Shown: positions 1 through 10,731, counted from the stretch's first letter. The stretch is 64,000 nt of DNA from Dendrolimus kikuchii (GCA_019925095.2 CM034392.1:28033887-28097886), one strand, 5' to 3'. Made by a program: numbers and translations. The notes: generated from the letters alone by a model not told the origin.

Positions 1-84
1 ATTTTGATTCATCCTCGTACAAATGTCAAATCTCGGCCACACATAATCTTATAAAGAGTACAAAGAAGTTTATAAAGAACCGTT

Positions 85-175
85 TTATCCGTGCAGGAAC
101 GGAGAAAGAATAGAATTTCCTGCGTTGAGGCGGCCTGTCGTAAGAGGCGACTTAACAACCCACAGCCAGGTGGTA
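85..175 (+). mobile_element. Family A, 5' end only
   Basis: Starts at the conserved 5' end TTATCCGTGCAGG and runs to the GGTGGTA motif, then stops. Loss of the 3' end and poly(A) is unusual for a retroposon and implies a later deletion or rearrangement. Confidence 0.75.
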
Positions 176-242
176 CCAATGCTCAATAGTCTACGGCCAA
201 CCGCCAATATTCGAAAATCACGGAACGACGACGAACAATTGT

Positions 243-566
243 ACACGCAACAAAAATTACTGTAAAATCACATAATATTTAAACATACGCATATTTCAAG
301 CCAAAGGATGCTTCATTGAAGACTTCCTACCCTTCAAGGCTTATACGTACGTACTAAAACACATATAAAAATCTCACTAAATAATGTTTAGCCATCTCTT
401 CACTAATAAACTCTTCAGTTCCTAATAAATGTTTTATCTCTTTTTCATTTATTAACTTGAATTGGCTATTGCTTATCTAAGAGGTTAACAGATAAAGAAA
501 TCTATAATGGTAAACAAAATAATTTGTGAATGAAAAACAGCAAACATTGTTGTCAAAATTACGATT
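243..566. repeat. Dispersed repeat J, copy 1
   Basis: About 320 bp that reappear at 14365-14667 in the same orientation with roughly 90 percent identity by eye. Both copies contain a stretch around CATCTCTTCACTAATAAACT and end near ATTACGATTTT. Copy 1 ends exactly where a family A element begins. No coding potential or terminal repeat is visible; class unknown. Confidence 0.75.
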
Positions 567-896
567 TTATCCGTGCAGGAACGGAGTTATCCGTGCAGAA
601 ACGTAAAAAGAATACAATTGCCTGCGGCCGGGCGGCCTCTTGTAAGAGGCGACTTAACAACCCACAGCCGGGTGGTAGGGCATTTGCACGACTGGATGGC
701 TACCATCCCTGATCTAGAGTATGCCGCCATAACAACCTCGAGTTGTGTTCCGGCATTAGTGACCAGATTCCAGTCTACCTTAATAGAGCAGCAGCGCATT
801 TGTAGCATCTTTGGTGTTGCAAATGTCCATAGGCGATGGTAACCGCTTTCCATTAAGTGGGCCGTCTGCTTGTCTACTGAACTCCTGCAAAAAAAA
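567..896 (+). mobile_element. Family A, near full length with duplicated 5' end
   Basis: The 5' end is present twice in tandem (567-586 and from 587), then the element continues to the poly(A) at about 889-896. It directly follows repeat J. No target-site duplication is evident. Confidence 0.85.
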
Positions 897-1014
897 GGAC
901 TGCATTAAAAATCCTATACATCGTATTTATTCAACTTCAGGTTTGCAGAAAAGTTGATTAAATTACTGACCAAATTATTAGACTTCTAAATATTTTTTTC
1001 TTTTCCACCTGCCT

Positions 1015-1128
1015 CTTCAGCAGCGCATTTTTAGCAACTTTGGTGTTGCAAATGTCCATAGGCGATGGTAACCGCCTTACCATCATGTGCTGTCCTGTCT
1101 GCTGATCTCCTGAAAACAAAAAATAAGA
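1015..1128 (+). mobile_element. Family A, 3' half
   Basis: Matches the last third of family A, from CAGCAGCGCATTT through CATAGGCGATGGTAACCG to CTGATCTCCTG and an A-rich tail. Confidence 0.7.
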
Positions 1129-1129
1129 A

Positions 1130-1487
1130 CAGACATGCCACACTGATTTGCCAACACTTGTGCTCTACAGTTATTATTCATTTTACAGCCGTTTACGCCT
1201 CTCAATCGGAACATAAGCTAAATATACCCGAGAATGGCTTGTAAACATTTATACTGCTCACGGAACGCCCCGAATGACCGAGGGCAACATCTTCACCCAC
1301 TTTCACGGCCCGAGTGACCCCAAAGGCCGCCACCTGTAACGTTGCGCCCGGAGCCACTTGCAATTCCAGCGCCAAAGCATCTGCAGGATAGGCTTCTTAA
1401 GAATGATTCTCTTGCGTGCGTGGATTTAGAACGAGCCCCCAACTAAGGATTTCCCAGAGCGCTACGATGGAAACTTTTTCAAAAAGT
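1130..1487. other. Unassigned stretch
   Basis: No repeat family or supported coding sequence recognised. A GC-richer patch lies at about 1255-1380. Confidence 0.4.
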
Positions 1488-1770
1488 GTTTTTATTGCAG
1501 GAGATCAGCAGACAGGCAGACGGCCCACTTGATGGAAAGCGGTTACCATCGCCTATGGACATTTGCAACACCAAAGTTGCTACAAATGCGCTGCTGCGCT
1601 CTTAAGGGAAACTGGAACCTGGTCACTAACACCGGAACACAACTCAAGGTTGTTATGGCGATATACTTTACACCAGCCCTACCACCTGGCTGTGGGTTGT
1701 TAAGTCGCCTCTTACGACAGGCCGCCCGGCCGCAGGAAATTGTATTCTTTCTCCGTTCCTGCACGGATAA
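1488..1770 (-). mobile_element. Family A, nearly complete
   Basis: Reverse orientation: poly(T) and ATTGCAGGAG at the left, CACGGATAA at the right. A short deletion removes the segment around the GGTGGTAG/CTACCACC pair. Confidence 0.85.
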
Positions 1771-1786
1771 ATGTGTTACATTCTTC

Positions 1787-1860
1787 GATTTCGGCAGCGT
1801 GTTGGTGACATCTTTGGTTTTGTAAACGTTCATACGGAACGGTGATCACTTTCCATCATA
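1787..1860 (+). mobile_element. Diverged relative of family A, 3' segment
   Basis: Resembles the element at 31345-31484 (GGCAGCG..GATGACA, then a GGTAACCGCTTTCCAT-like end). Strongly mutated. Confidence 0.45.
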
Positions 1861-1913
1861 ATATCATGAAATAACACAAAGCGCAAATCAGACTATATAT
1901 GATGCTACAAATA

Positions 1914-2208
1914 TTATACGTGCAGGAACGGAGAAAGAATACAATTTTCTGCGTTGGGAGGGGGGGGGGGGGGGCTGTCGTAAGAGGATACAAAACAACT
2001 CACACCCAGGTGGTAAGATATTTGCCTGTCTGGATGGCTACCACAACCTTGAGTTGTCTTCCGTCATTAATGGCCAGGTTCCAGTCTCCCTTTAGAGAGC
2101 GGCAGGACTGATAGCACCTTTGGTGTAACAAATATCCATAAGCGACAGTCAACGCTTTCCATCAGGTGGGCCCTCTGCTTGTCTGCTGAACTCATACAAT
2201 AAAAAAAA
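1914..2208 (+). mobile_element. Family A with internal poly(G) expansion
   Basis: Begins TTATACGTGCAGG and ends in a run of eight As. The segment that is normally CTGCGTTGGGGCGGCC carries a run of 15 Gs at 1960-1974. Confidence 0.8.
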
Positions 2209-2345
2209 TATGGCCTAGAACAACAATATGTTTTTTATAGCTGAAGTACAGCCGACTGGCTGACAGTCCATCAGAAGAGCTATCAATGTGCTGCAGGCCT
2301 CGAAATGGGGTATTACTCATCCAGACGGTAAAGGATGTAATTGTG

Positions 2346-2445
2346 ATCAAACCTGCACGTCGAGATAACCAACTTATACGACAGTACGTATTCTCTTCGC
2401 TCACTCTAAAGAATGGAGAGGTCCCAGCCCAGTAGTGGAACTGCC
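2346..2445 (+). mobile_element. SINE-C, decayed 3' half
   Basis: Shares ACCTGCACGTCGAGATAACC and GGTCCCAGCCCAGTAGTGGA-like blocks with the 3' half of SINE-C at 29217-29521; the tRNA-like head is absent. Confidence 0.45.
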
Positions 2446-2486
2446 GGCTGGTGCCTTCTTGGACAAATGTCAAACATACAATGTTC

Positions 2487-2795
2487 TTATCCGATAAGAA
2501 ATAATACAATTTCCTGCGGCCGCGCGGCCTGTAAGAAGCGACATAATTACCCACAGCCAGCTGGTAAGGTATTTACCCGTCTGGATGGCTACCATTCCTG
2601 GTTTAGAATATGCCGCCATAACAACCTTGAGTTGTGTTCCGGCATAAGTGACCAGGCTCCAGTCTCCCTTTAGAGAGCAGCAGCGCATTTGTAGCACCTT
2701 TGCTATTGCAAATGTCTATAGGCGATGGTAACCGCTTACCATCAGGTGGGCCGTCGGCCTATCTGCTGAACTCATGCAATAAAAAATAAATAAAC
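2487..2795 (+). mobile_element. Family A, near full length
   Basis: All family A blocks are present with moderate divergence; the A-rich tail runs directly into the duplicated site of the B insertion that follows. Confidence 0.8.
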
Positions 2796-2813
2796 AAAAC
2801 ACCTTGACAGATC

Positions 2814-2933
2814 GTGTACTAGCAGAAGGTGATGTTATGAATGTCAAAGAAGCAAGTGAGGTGTGTAAGTATAAGCCTGAATGGCGCTCTGCCTACCCCG
2901 CAAGGGAACTGGCGTGAAGCTATGTATGTATGT
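2814..2933 (+). mobile_element. RTE-B LINE 3' end with 13-bp duplication
   Basis: Only about 120 bp of the 3' end of family B, with an internal deletion and the (ATGT)n tail. It is bracketed by ACCTTGACAGATC at 2801-2813 and 2934-2946, a clean target-site duplication. Confidence 0.9.
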
Positions 2934-2946
2934 ACCTTGACAGATC

Positions 2947-3530
2947 ATTAGCTATACGGCTCTAGGTTCTCGTGAAGATTTACTTACCATCAGAAGTTAG
3001 AATCGCTTTAAATGCAAAGTTGAAAAAGCAAATCAGTTCAAAAACAGGACAAATGAAACCGATTTGAATATAATATTGTCTTGAAAAACACGAGGTCGAC
3101 GTCGGAATAAATAGGCCGCTAGCAAATGTCAGGCAAATCGCATGCTAATTCGGCCCACTTCCTCGAGTTATTCCATGTTTTTTCCTTAAAAAAGACTCGG
3201 GAACGGCTCGCCGACTTCTGATAAAATATACAGTGACATTGAAGTTTATTTTCATGATAATCGACACGTTGTTGCTATTGTTTACTATATCTAATGGTAT
3301 CGAGTTTATACAATTCATTTAAAAATAAGAAAAACTCAATTCGGAATATGTAACATTTACACTTTTCTCCGGCTGTCTTCTAGAGCTTCACGTGAAAACT
3401 ATTCCACGGATTAAGAGGTTGGAACTCCAACACGTAGAGGCCCCTTGACAAATTTATTCAAAATATGGCGTGACACTGACCGGCGATTATCGCTGTCTAC
3501 AACATATAAAATGCCAGTGTAGGAATATTA
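2947..3530. other. Unassigned AT-rich stretch
   Basis: About 580 bp in which I recognise no element, gene or RNA. The end, 3531 onward, is a LINE tail. Confidence 0.4.
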
Positions 3531-3758
3531 TGAATGAATGAATGAAAACACTTTATTGTTCACCAAAAATTAAAACTACGTTCTTAAAACTGAGTACAAT
3601 AAATGTTGAACAAAGGGCGGCCTTATCGCTTAAAGCGATCTCTTCCATGCAACCCCCTAAACTAAGGAAATTTTTAACACAACAGTGGTAGTGAAGACAA
3701 TAAATAATAAGAAACATTCCAAGAATAAGTAAAAAGTAAATAAATAAATAATAATATA
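3531..3758 (-). mobile_element. LINE 3' UTR (CR1-like) with (GAAT)n tail
   Basis: Read on the minus strand it contains GGAAGAGATCGCTTTAAGCG, ATAAGGCCGCCC, then ACAATAAAGTGTTTTCATTC repeats. The same block closes the LINE end at 28480-28600. I recognise this as a lepidopteran non-LTR 3' UTR, probably CR1-like. No coding part is attached here. Confidence 0.6.
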
Positions 3759-3759
3759 C

Positions 3760-4260
3760 TTTTCAACACACTTGCTCATAAAGTGGCTCTATGGTCACCG
3801 CAATTAGGCACAGAATGACACCCATTATCAAACTGTGAGTAAAAAACATTATAACTCACTAGTGAGTTATAGATTTTTTTTTTAAATTTTATTGGTTGAG
3901 TTGCTTTGTTCTTAAAAAAGTTTTTATTCAAAAAAAAAGATCGTGTTCTATAGAACAAATAAATTAATGTTCCTATTGCTTGCTCATTTCATGCAACTTC
4001 TTATTTAAATAGATAATTTTAACTCGTACGTGTTTAATAAATAAAACTTTCACTCATATATAACTTTTTTTATCTACTAAATAAAATGAGTTTTTGTTGT
4101 TATTTTATTCACAAGTGTGTTGAAAAACGTCGTATGATACACGTGTGTATTGATGATTACCGTCCTCGGCTCTCTTAAGACCCTCGCCTACGGCTCGAGT
4201 CTCAATGGCGCCTCGGCGGTAATCACCAATGTTACACACTAGTACCATAATGTACTATTA
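3760..4260 (+). repeat. Repeat K, copy 1
   Basis: About 500 bp whose reverse complement is found nearly unchanged at 41677-42178. Exact 15-bp inverted ends TTTTCAACACACTTG lie at 3760-3774 and 4112-4126, enclosing 367 bp like a MITE. A further shared 134 bp carries a TGATTACCG/CGGTAATCA hairpin (4154-4162 with 4217-4225). A perfect 22-bp palindrome is at 3850-3871. No ORF of note. Class not certain; a non-autonomous DNA transposon is likely. Confidence 0.75.
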
Positions 4261-4310
4261 TATACTATACAAAAATAAGATATATCATACTATATATAAA
4301 ATCAGCAGCA

Positions 4311-4698
4311 TGTTTTAGACTTGCGAGGACCAAAGATATTTAGTAACCATCAGTTTAAAAGACAATATGGATTTAGCTTGTCTGATGTTGAGTGGCAGTG
4401 AGTTCCATAAACGGACAGCCTGTACCGTCAAAGAGTTATCAACGAAGGAAGAAGTGTGTACAGGTGTCATTAAGGAGAGATTATTACTAGAGCGCAAATA
4501 ACGGGAATGAGAAAGATGTAGGAAATCAAAACGATCCTGTAAATACGGAGGGGCACGAGGATCAAAAAGGATATTGTACAAAAGAGAGAGTAAGTGAACA
4601 ATCCGGCGAAGGCGTATAGGTAACCATTTAAGCTTCTTGCGATATTCAGAAACATGGTCATATTTGCGCAACCCAAATATAAACCATATTCAGACATT
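4311..4698 (-). pseudogene. LINE reverse transcriptase C-terminus (CR1/L2-like)
   Basis: An open minus-strand frame ends at about 4315 and encodes WLPIRLRRIVHLL, then RSSNNLSL..P..TSSF, then VRLWNSLPLNIR. This WLPI..RI / RS..L..P / LWN.LP..IR pattern is the usual C-terminal tail of CR1/L2-type LINE polyproteins, after the RT domain. The upstream part is cut off by a family A insertion at 4702. The frame stays open for 118 codons, so decay is modest, but no RT catalytic motif is retained. Confidence 0.7.
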
Positions 4699-4701
4699 TT
4701 T

Positions 4702-5003
4702 TTATCCGTGCAGGAACGGAGAAAGAATACAATTTCCTGCGGCCCGGCGGCCTGTCGTAAGGTGGTAGAGTATTTGCTCGACTGGATGGCGACCACCCCT
4801 GGTCTAGAGTATGCCGCCATAACAACCTTGTGTTGTGTTCCGGCATTAATGACCAGGTTCCAGTCTCCTTTAAGAGAGCAGCAGCGCATTTGTAGCATCT
4901 TTGGTGTTGCAAATGTCCATAGGCGATGGTAACCGCTTTCCATCAGGTGGGCCGTCTGCCTGTCTGCTGTACTCCAGCTATAAAAAAAAAAAAAAAAAAA
5001 AAA
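4702..5003 (+). mobile_element. Family A with CCAGCTATAAA-type 3' end
   Basis: Starts TTATCCGTGCAGG; part of the AAGAGGCGACTTAAC block is deleted. It ends CTCCAGCT AT followed by 22 As (4982-5003), the longest poly(A) tail in the family here. Inserted in or next to the CR1/L2-like remnant. Confidence 0.85.
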
Positions 5004-5178
5004 TTCCTTAGCTCTAGCGATCTCCTCTCCGTGCCGGCTGGCTAAGGCAAGCACGGAGGCGGTGGGGCCTTCCTTTGGACCCCGGAGTCAGATCCGAGGT
5101 GTCGCTACTGACCTAAGGCTTCACCACAAAGCGGGATTTTATTATTATTATGTTAGTATCTATTTTTAAAATTAAATT

Positions 5179-5512
5179 GTTCGTAATACCGAAGTAAGAA
5201 AGAGAGTTGGTCTGAAAGAGAGTGTCGGGGTGAAGGTAAGGAAAGGAATGCATGATGAAAGAATGACTAAACAGATATACAATGCAAAAGTGGATGGATG
5301 AAGAAGTCGTGGAAGGCCACGACACACCCTCCATGATCAAATTGATCGTGTACTAGCAGAAGGTGATATCAGGAGCCTTAAGAACAGACGAGCGTGCATG
5401 ACAAGAGTTATGAATGTCAAAGAAGCAAGTGAGGTGTGTAAGAATAAACCTAAATGGCGCTCTGTTGTTCGTGCGTACCCCGCAAGGGAACTGGCGTGAA
5501 GTAATGTATATG
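5179..5512 (+). mobile_element. RTE-B LINE 3' end
   Basis: Covers RNTEVRKRVGLKESVGVKV to the ARELA stop. The MLRWFGHVE segment is deleted, and a TGA follows the KVDG codons. The tail is degenerate (GTAATGTATATGT). Confidence 0.85.
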
Positions 5513-5945
5513 TGAATAAATATACAGATATCAGTCGGTTCTGTCACTCGCCGTCCACTGCCGCGATAAGACTTGTGCATCATACATTCCTTACTTTAAA
5601 ATGTAAATCAAATTGGTATATGTTCTTGGCGAATCTCAACAAAATACTAATGTATGTTCGATTTTGTTTATTGGGATTGATCGAGGTCATAATTGGTGGA
5701 ATACATTGAGGAGCAGGAGTGTGGTTGGTGAGGTGAATGGCCGCGGGACCAATGCTAGCAATCAGCATAAATTAAGGCGATCGCAATAATAATAATGAAG
5801 ATTAAAGGGCGTGCTTAAAAATAATGCGATTCGTTCGCGTTTCACCTGTGAAATATGAAATGGGGTGGCCAGGGTGGTTGGAGCGTTCGTGGGGTGGCCA
5901 GCTATAACCATCAGCAAGAGGCGAGCAGATTATTACAGCTCCCTT
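5513..5945. other. Unassigned stretch
   Basis: No recognisable gene. A GGGGTGGCCAG motif occurs twice at about 5861-5901. Confidence 0.4.
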
Positions 5946-6133
5946 AATCTAAAATATGTCGCTATAACAACCTTGAATTGTGTTCCGGCATTAGTGACCA
6001 GGTTCCAGTCTCCCTTAAGAAAGCAGCAGCGCATTTGTAGCAACTTTGCTGTTGCAAATGTCCATAGGCGATGATAACCGCTTTCCATCAAGTGGGCCGT
6101 CTGCCTGTCTGCTGATCTCCTGCAATAAAAAAA
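5946..6133 (+). mobile_element. Family A, 5'-truncated
   Basis: From CTAAAATATGTCGC to CTCCTGCAAT and poly(A); the first 130 bp or so are missing. Confidence 0.8.
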
Positions 6134-6299
6134 GCTCCTTCAGACCAAAATTTCCAAAAAGAAAGTTAGCGTGATATACTATTGGGATTTTGATTTTATT
6201 AATCAGACTATATACAATTGAGTAGTCTTGAGCCTTTACCCGCCTAACTCACTTAAGTGAAAAGTTCCCGGGTTTAATTCTTAGCATGTTTTAAGTGAA

Positions 6300-6845
6300 T
6301 AAATGCTGTTCTTTCTTTCTTTTATTTATTTATTTTAGTAAGGCTTACAGACAAATAACGATATATATTAAGAACATAAGTAAAAGAAATTGCTAATTAC
6401 AAGCCTTAGCATATAGACTTGCTCAGGTTAATTGATGAAGATGTGTGTGTGTGTGTGTCAGTGTGTGTGGTTGATAATGAAGATCGAAAAATTGTAAAAT
6501 TGAAAAGTGAGATTAAAAGATTGAAAAGAGAATTTGAATTTGAGTACATATTAAGTGGTTAGGAAAAAACTAATTTTCTTTGAAAAATTATTTGTTCATT
6601 ATATTTCTAAAGATGTCCAATTTTAGTGCTAGATCGTTAAATTGTGAGACGCTGCTGAGAAAGAAAGAGTTTTGCCTATAATTGGTGGATGCAAAGGGTA
6701 CATACAGCAACTGTCTCTGCCTAATGCCCAATTGTTGAGTGCGTAGTCCAACATTACAAAGAAGTTCGGGACCGTCGATAAAGCCGCTAGTTATATTAAG
6801 TAGAAAACAAATATCATTCTTTTTCATGTATATGTCGTAAATCAA
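6300..6845 (-). pseudogene. Non-LTR retrotransposon C-terminus and 3' UTR
   Basis: Minus-strand frame 6845-6588 encodes ICFLLNITSGFIDGPELL, then FASTNYRQNSFFLS and LALKLDIF. This resembles the C-terminal tail of a lepidopteran LINE RT family with a LLNG.ID.P.LL / R.TNY..NS pattern. A 3' UTR follows, with a (GT)n tract at 6442-6458 on the plus strand and a (TAAA)n-like end near 6310-6335. The upstream RT domain is missing. Clade uncertain (Jockey/CR1 group). Confidence 0.5.
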
Positions 6846-6894
6846 TTTTTGGTCTTTACTGGGTGTCTGAGTATAATATAAGCGGAACTTGGAG

Positions 6895-7741
6895 TAATTG
6901 GTTGGGGGTAGCTCGGAGGCGCAGATACGCGCATGACTTCCCTCCCTAGGATAATACCGATTCAGGGGCCCTCATGCATCAAGGGAGCAGAGTCACCTTC
7001 ACCTGTCGTCGAAGTGAGTTAGCTCTTCCAGGGGCTTCTTCAGGCACTTATCTCGCTAGGATCGGTGTGGGCGTAACTACGTTCTAATTCTCATGCCTTT
7101 CCTGCCATAAGCGCGGGGCCGTCGGAGGAGGGTATTAGCCATTTGGGCTCGAGTCTCCACACAAGCCGGTTGATTACTGTTTGGATTGCCCCTTCTGGGA
7201 AGACCTCAATGATCGACTATGGTCTAATCCCTTGCAAAGGACCCGGTATTGTGCGTAAATAGCATTTCCCCCGCTTGAAAACAAAAAAGTTGGTTGGGGG
7301 TCGAATTAAAACTTTTACTCCTAGCTCCAATTCGGAGAGCAACGACTCTCCCATGACGTGTTCTTCGAGTCGCTGGAAACAGAGTGACTCACGTTAGTCG
7401 ATCTCCTGTTTCCGATGGCCTTTATGGGTTCTATTTGGTTATCGGTAGCTTGGCATGTTAGCTGCTCTGTGAGGGGGGCCCACGCCTGCCAGGGCTGCGG
7501 AGAGGCTAGGTCATATACCCGTAGCCCTGGCATAAGGCGAAGGACGGAACACCCAGGGGTTTTAGTGGGTATCCCTAACCGGGGGTGGCAACAGCATGGC
7601 ACCAGTTCTGACTGGGCATGCTGGTGCCACCCTCGATCTGGCGAATCCTACACACGGGTCGCGAATTATCTCCCCAAGGTTCTGCCCTTGTCGCGGCTTA
7701 TGGTTCTCAAGCGGATTTACCCTGGCTAAAAAAAAAAAAAA
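6895..7741 (+). mobile_element. LINE 3' UTR with poly(A), probably R1 group
   Basis: Non-coding GC-richer block ending CAAGCGGATTTACCCTGGCT followed by As (about 7727-7741). I associate the ending GGTTCTCAAGCGG..TACCCTGGCTAAAA with lepidopteran R1-type LINE 3' UTRs. No protein homology is visible, so the class is an inference. Confidence 0.4.
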
Positions 7742-7844
7742 TGTCAGCTGCTCTGTGACTTTGAGGCGTTCGCTGCATCACTTTACTCTGAACATATGAA
7801 GTCGTCGAGGCTTGATTACCACGGGCACATTTCATTTTTATTGC

Positions 7845-8029
7845 AGGAGTTCAGCAGACAGGCAGACGGCCCACTTGATGGAAAGCGGTTACCATCGCCT
7901 ATGGACATTTGCAACAGCAAAGTTGCTACTAATGCGCTGCTGCTCTCTTAAGGGAGACTGAAACCTGGTCACTAATGCCGGAACACAATTCAAGGTTGTT
8001 ATGGCGACATACTTTAGACCAGGGGTGGT
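7845..8029 (-). mobile_element. Family A, 5'-truncated
   Basis: Runs from poly(T)/ATTGCAGGAG to TTTAGACCAGGGGTGG, where it stops abruptly at GTCGAC. Confidence 0.85.
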
Positions 8030-8349
8030 CGACATGCGACGTATGTGTGTTTTGTCATGGTCAATTTTTAATCTCGATTCGTGTGTTTGTGGAATGAATG
8101 CTGGCATCACCGTGGCGGCCATTTGTCAGGAGTTACGAGACAGGCCGCCAGAGGGCGCCGCGCCACCGGCCCGAAGCTCGCCAGCCACGAGCCCAGCCGC
8201 GCCTACTCTAATAACTCTAATAACTTTAAGCACGTGGGAACGTCTATTTAATAAACTAATTTGGTTACTGACACAAATTACAACCAAATGTTTCAATATG
8301 GCGTTTTCAAAGAAACGTGGAATATGTCTTTGGTACAGTTCACATTTTT
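8030..8349. other. Unassigned stretch with GC-rich core
   Basis: About 8130-8205 is GC- and CpG-rich (GCCGCCAGAGGGCGCCGCG). Possibly part of an LTR or another unknown element; not matched elsewhere in the window. Confidence 0.3.
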
Positions 8350-8362
8350 TTTTATATTAATA

Positions 8363-8537
8363 CATACATACATACATACATTACTCCACGCCAGTTCCCT
8401 TGCGGGGTAGGCACGAACAACAGAGCGCCATTCAGGCTTATTCTTACACACCTCACTTGCTTCTTTGACATTCATAGCTCTTGTCATGCACGCTCGTCTG
8501 TTCTTAAGGCTCCTGACATCACCTTCTGCTAGTACTG
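8363..8537 (-). mobile_element. RTE-B LINE 3' end with 13-bp duplication
   Basis: About 175 bp of B, from the tail (CATA)n to the VLAEGDV codons. Flanked by TTTTATATTAATA at 8350-8362 and 8538-8550. Confidence 0.9.
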
Positions 8538-8552
8538 TTTTATATTAATAAC

Positions 8553-8778
8553 AGCCCATAAAGTCCAAAGCGGCTTGGGAGGTTTGACGCATCGGTTATC
8601 TCGTTGTGCAGTTTCATCGCGATGTTTTCCACCACCGTTGTTAGCACGTGGTAATTGTAACTACTTGCACATTAGGTCAGAAAACTGCCTAAGCGGTGAA
8701 TGTGTTCTGATCAGGATATGAACTCGCGCCCTTTGAGTTTGGGACACGTGCGCTAGTCATTACGTGTTAGAGCCATGC
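8553..8778 (-). mobile_element. SINE-C, old copy
   Basis: Reverse orientation: AGCCCATAAAG tail region at the left and the tRNA-like head at the right (GTGCGCTAGTCATTACG). The B box is decayed (GGATATGAAC instead of GGATCGAACC). Confidence 0.7.
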
Positions 8779-8903
8779 TGGAATCAATATCTTAATTGTA
8801 GCCCTTAGAGCTGACTCGATTATATGATACCACGCAAACACAGAATATCGGCGTGAAACGATTATTCTTGAGCGAATCGTATTTCGTATGGTGAGTGCAG
8901 TGT

Positions 8904-9114
8904 TATGTCAGAACAGGTATGGAGAAAGAATAATGGCCTGTCATAAGAGATGACAAAACAACCCACATCCAGGAGGTAGCGTATTTGCCCGTCTGGCATT
9001 AGCAGCCAGGTTCCAGTCCCCGTTTAGAGAGCGGCAGCACATTGGTAGCACCGTAGCCTGCCATCAGGTGGGCCGGCCGTCCGCCTGTCTGCTGAACTCA
9101 TGCAATAAAAAAAA
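8904..9114 (+). mobile_element. Family A, diverged with internal deletions
   Basis: All major blocks are recognisable but shortened; ends TGCAATAAAAAAAA. Confidence 0.7.
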
Positions 9115-9334
9115 TACTGAGTAGTATATAATATATAGATAATATAGTGTATATTATTGTACTAGGAAATAAGAAAATCTAATAGAAATAAGAGTAAGAG
9201 TAGAATGTATAGATTAAAGAGAAAAGAAAAGAAAATAATAAGACAAGAAAAAGAAACACCCTGTCTTGGCCTGTAACGGAGGAGAACGGTGATTAAAAAA
9301 AAAAAGGTAGTGAGAGTTCTATCTATATCTATCC

Positions 9335-9402
9335 ACTTCTGGTTCCGCCCCTGGTGTTGCAAACGTCTATAGTGCCGGTTGCCACTTTCCATCAGGTGGC
9401 TG
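9335..9402 (+). mobile_element. Diverged family A relative, 3' fragment
   Basis: CTGGTGTTGCAAACGTCTAT and CACTTTCCATCAGGTGG match the A-related subfamily at 31345-31484. Confidence 0.45.
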
Positions 9403-9468
9403 TTTGCCATTGTTCTCGAAATCAATACGATAGCAAGAACCGTTCCGTTGGCTCGGCTGCATGTAAGA

Positions 9469-9589
9469 TTTTTTTTATTGCGGGAGTTCAGCAGACAGGC
9501 AGACGGCCCACATGATGGAAAGCGGTTACCGTCGCCTATGGACATTTGCAACAGCAAAGGTGCTACAAATACGCTGCTGCTCTCTTAAG
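9469..9589 (-). mobile_element. Family A, short 3' fragment
   Basis: Poly(T)/ATTGCGGGAG to CTCTCTTAAG, a standard 5' truncation. Confidence 0.8.
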
Positions 9590-9750
9590 ATTTTGGAAAC
9601 CTTGGCTTGAATCACTGAAGGTTTATAGAGAACATTGAACCATGTCACGAATCCTTGAATTTGACCTGGTGCTCTTAAATACCGGCCAATCCTCAAACCA
9701 ATGTTCCAATGAAGTGAATTCGTTTTGCTTGCTGTTACTCGACACCACAA
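9590..9750 (-). other. Unassigned minus-strand open segment
   Basis: A minus-strand frame reads through LHWNIGLRIGRYLRAPG and QGFVTWFNVLYKPSV before running into family A. It is not any repeat I know in this window. It could be a fragment of an unlisted element or of a host gene; I cannot assign it. Confidence 0.2.
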
Positions 9751-9869
9751 ATTACGAACTAAATAGGGTTGCCACCTTCACGTTTCCAGAACTAGAAGTA
9801 GCGTTTATTAGGTAAAGCGATTTGAAAAATAGGTCTGTAGTTTGATAGGTTATTTGTTTTCTTGTTGTA

Positions 9870-10330
9870 TATACATACATACATACATAACTTCACGCCA
9901 GTTCCCTTGCGGGGTAGGTCCGAACAACAGAGCGCCATTTAGGCCCATTCTTCTTGTTCTTAAGGCTCCTGACATCACCCTCCGCTAGTACACGATCAAT
10001 TTGATCATGGAAGGTGTGTCGTGGCCTTCCACGTCTTCTGCATCCATCCACTTTTGCATTGTATATCTGTTTAGTCATTCTTTCATCATGCATTCTTTCG
10101 ACATGCCCGAACCACCGAAGCATTCCTTTCCTTACCTTCACCCCGACACTCTCTTTCAGACCAACTCTCTTTCTTACTTCGGTATTACGAACGCGGTCCG
10201 CGTACTCTACTTTCATGCTCTCTCTTCCATACCCAACTCTCGCTTCCATACGTGAGCGTAGGTACCAGCACCGCGTTGTGTATGGCGAGCTGGGCCTTCT
10301 GGCTGAGGTTCTTAGCGCCTAGAAGTTTAC
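9870..10330 (-). mobile_element. RTE-B LINE 3' end with 9-bp duplication
   Basis: About 460 bp of B, from the tail to the GAKNLSQKAQ codons near the start of the retained region. An internal gap removes part of the CKNKP..RRACM region and another removes the ALRKICGVTLA region. Flanked by CTTGTTGTA at 9861-9869 and 10331-10339. Confidence 0.85.
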
Positions 10331-10344
10331 CTTGTTGTAGTAAG

Positions 10345-10440
10345 CACTATATAGAATAAGGAGAAATCTACGGGACGTAAACTAGCACTGTGTCGAGTTT
10401 CATTTAAATCAGTCCAATAGTTTTCACGTGGTGCTTGAAT
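10345..10440. repeat. Helitron-like fragment
   Basis: Shares CTGTGTCGAGTTTC, TTTAAATC and AGTTTTCACGTG-type blocks with 34600-34985 and 40545-40760. No ends are visible. Confidence 0.35.
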
Positions 10441-10558
10441 GCGGTTAAAATTGTATTTTTTTACTCTGCTGGTCCGTCTTCGCTGCACTGATGTTTTTTC
10501 TTTTTTTTTAATCCGTTGTACAATCTTGACCCCTGTACAAAATGATATAATAATAATA

Positions 10559-10731
10559 TAAGCAAGTTACGCTTGTGTTATGGATAATATACAACGGACT
10601 ACTCTGGGGCCGATCCCAGACACCCAGACCATAGTAAATAACGGAGTAAATACGTTTTACGAACGCGGAGCCTCTGCGTTGCAGTGAGGTAGGCCGGCAA
10701 AGGCTTAGCCCGCTCAACCACAGAGGCCGTC
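10559..10731 (-). mobile_element. SINE-H, B box deleted
   Basis: Reverse copy of the tRNA-derived SINE seen at 44545-44739 and 57262-57498. The A-box part (CCCGCTCAACCA) is intact, but the region with GGAATCGAACC is missing (TTTTACGAACGCGGAGCC). Confidence 0.75.

Noticed and set aside
4470..5054. 194-residue minus-strand open frame
   Set aside because: A chance fusion of poly(A)/family A sequence with a shifted frame of the LINE remnant; the real LINE frame is 4671-4315.
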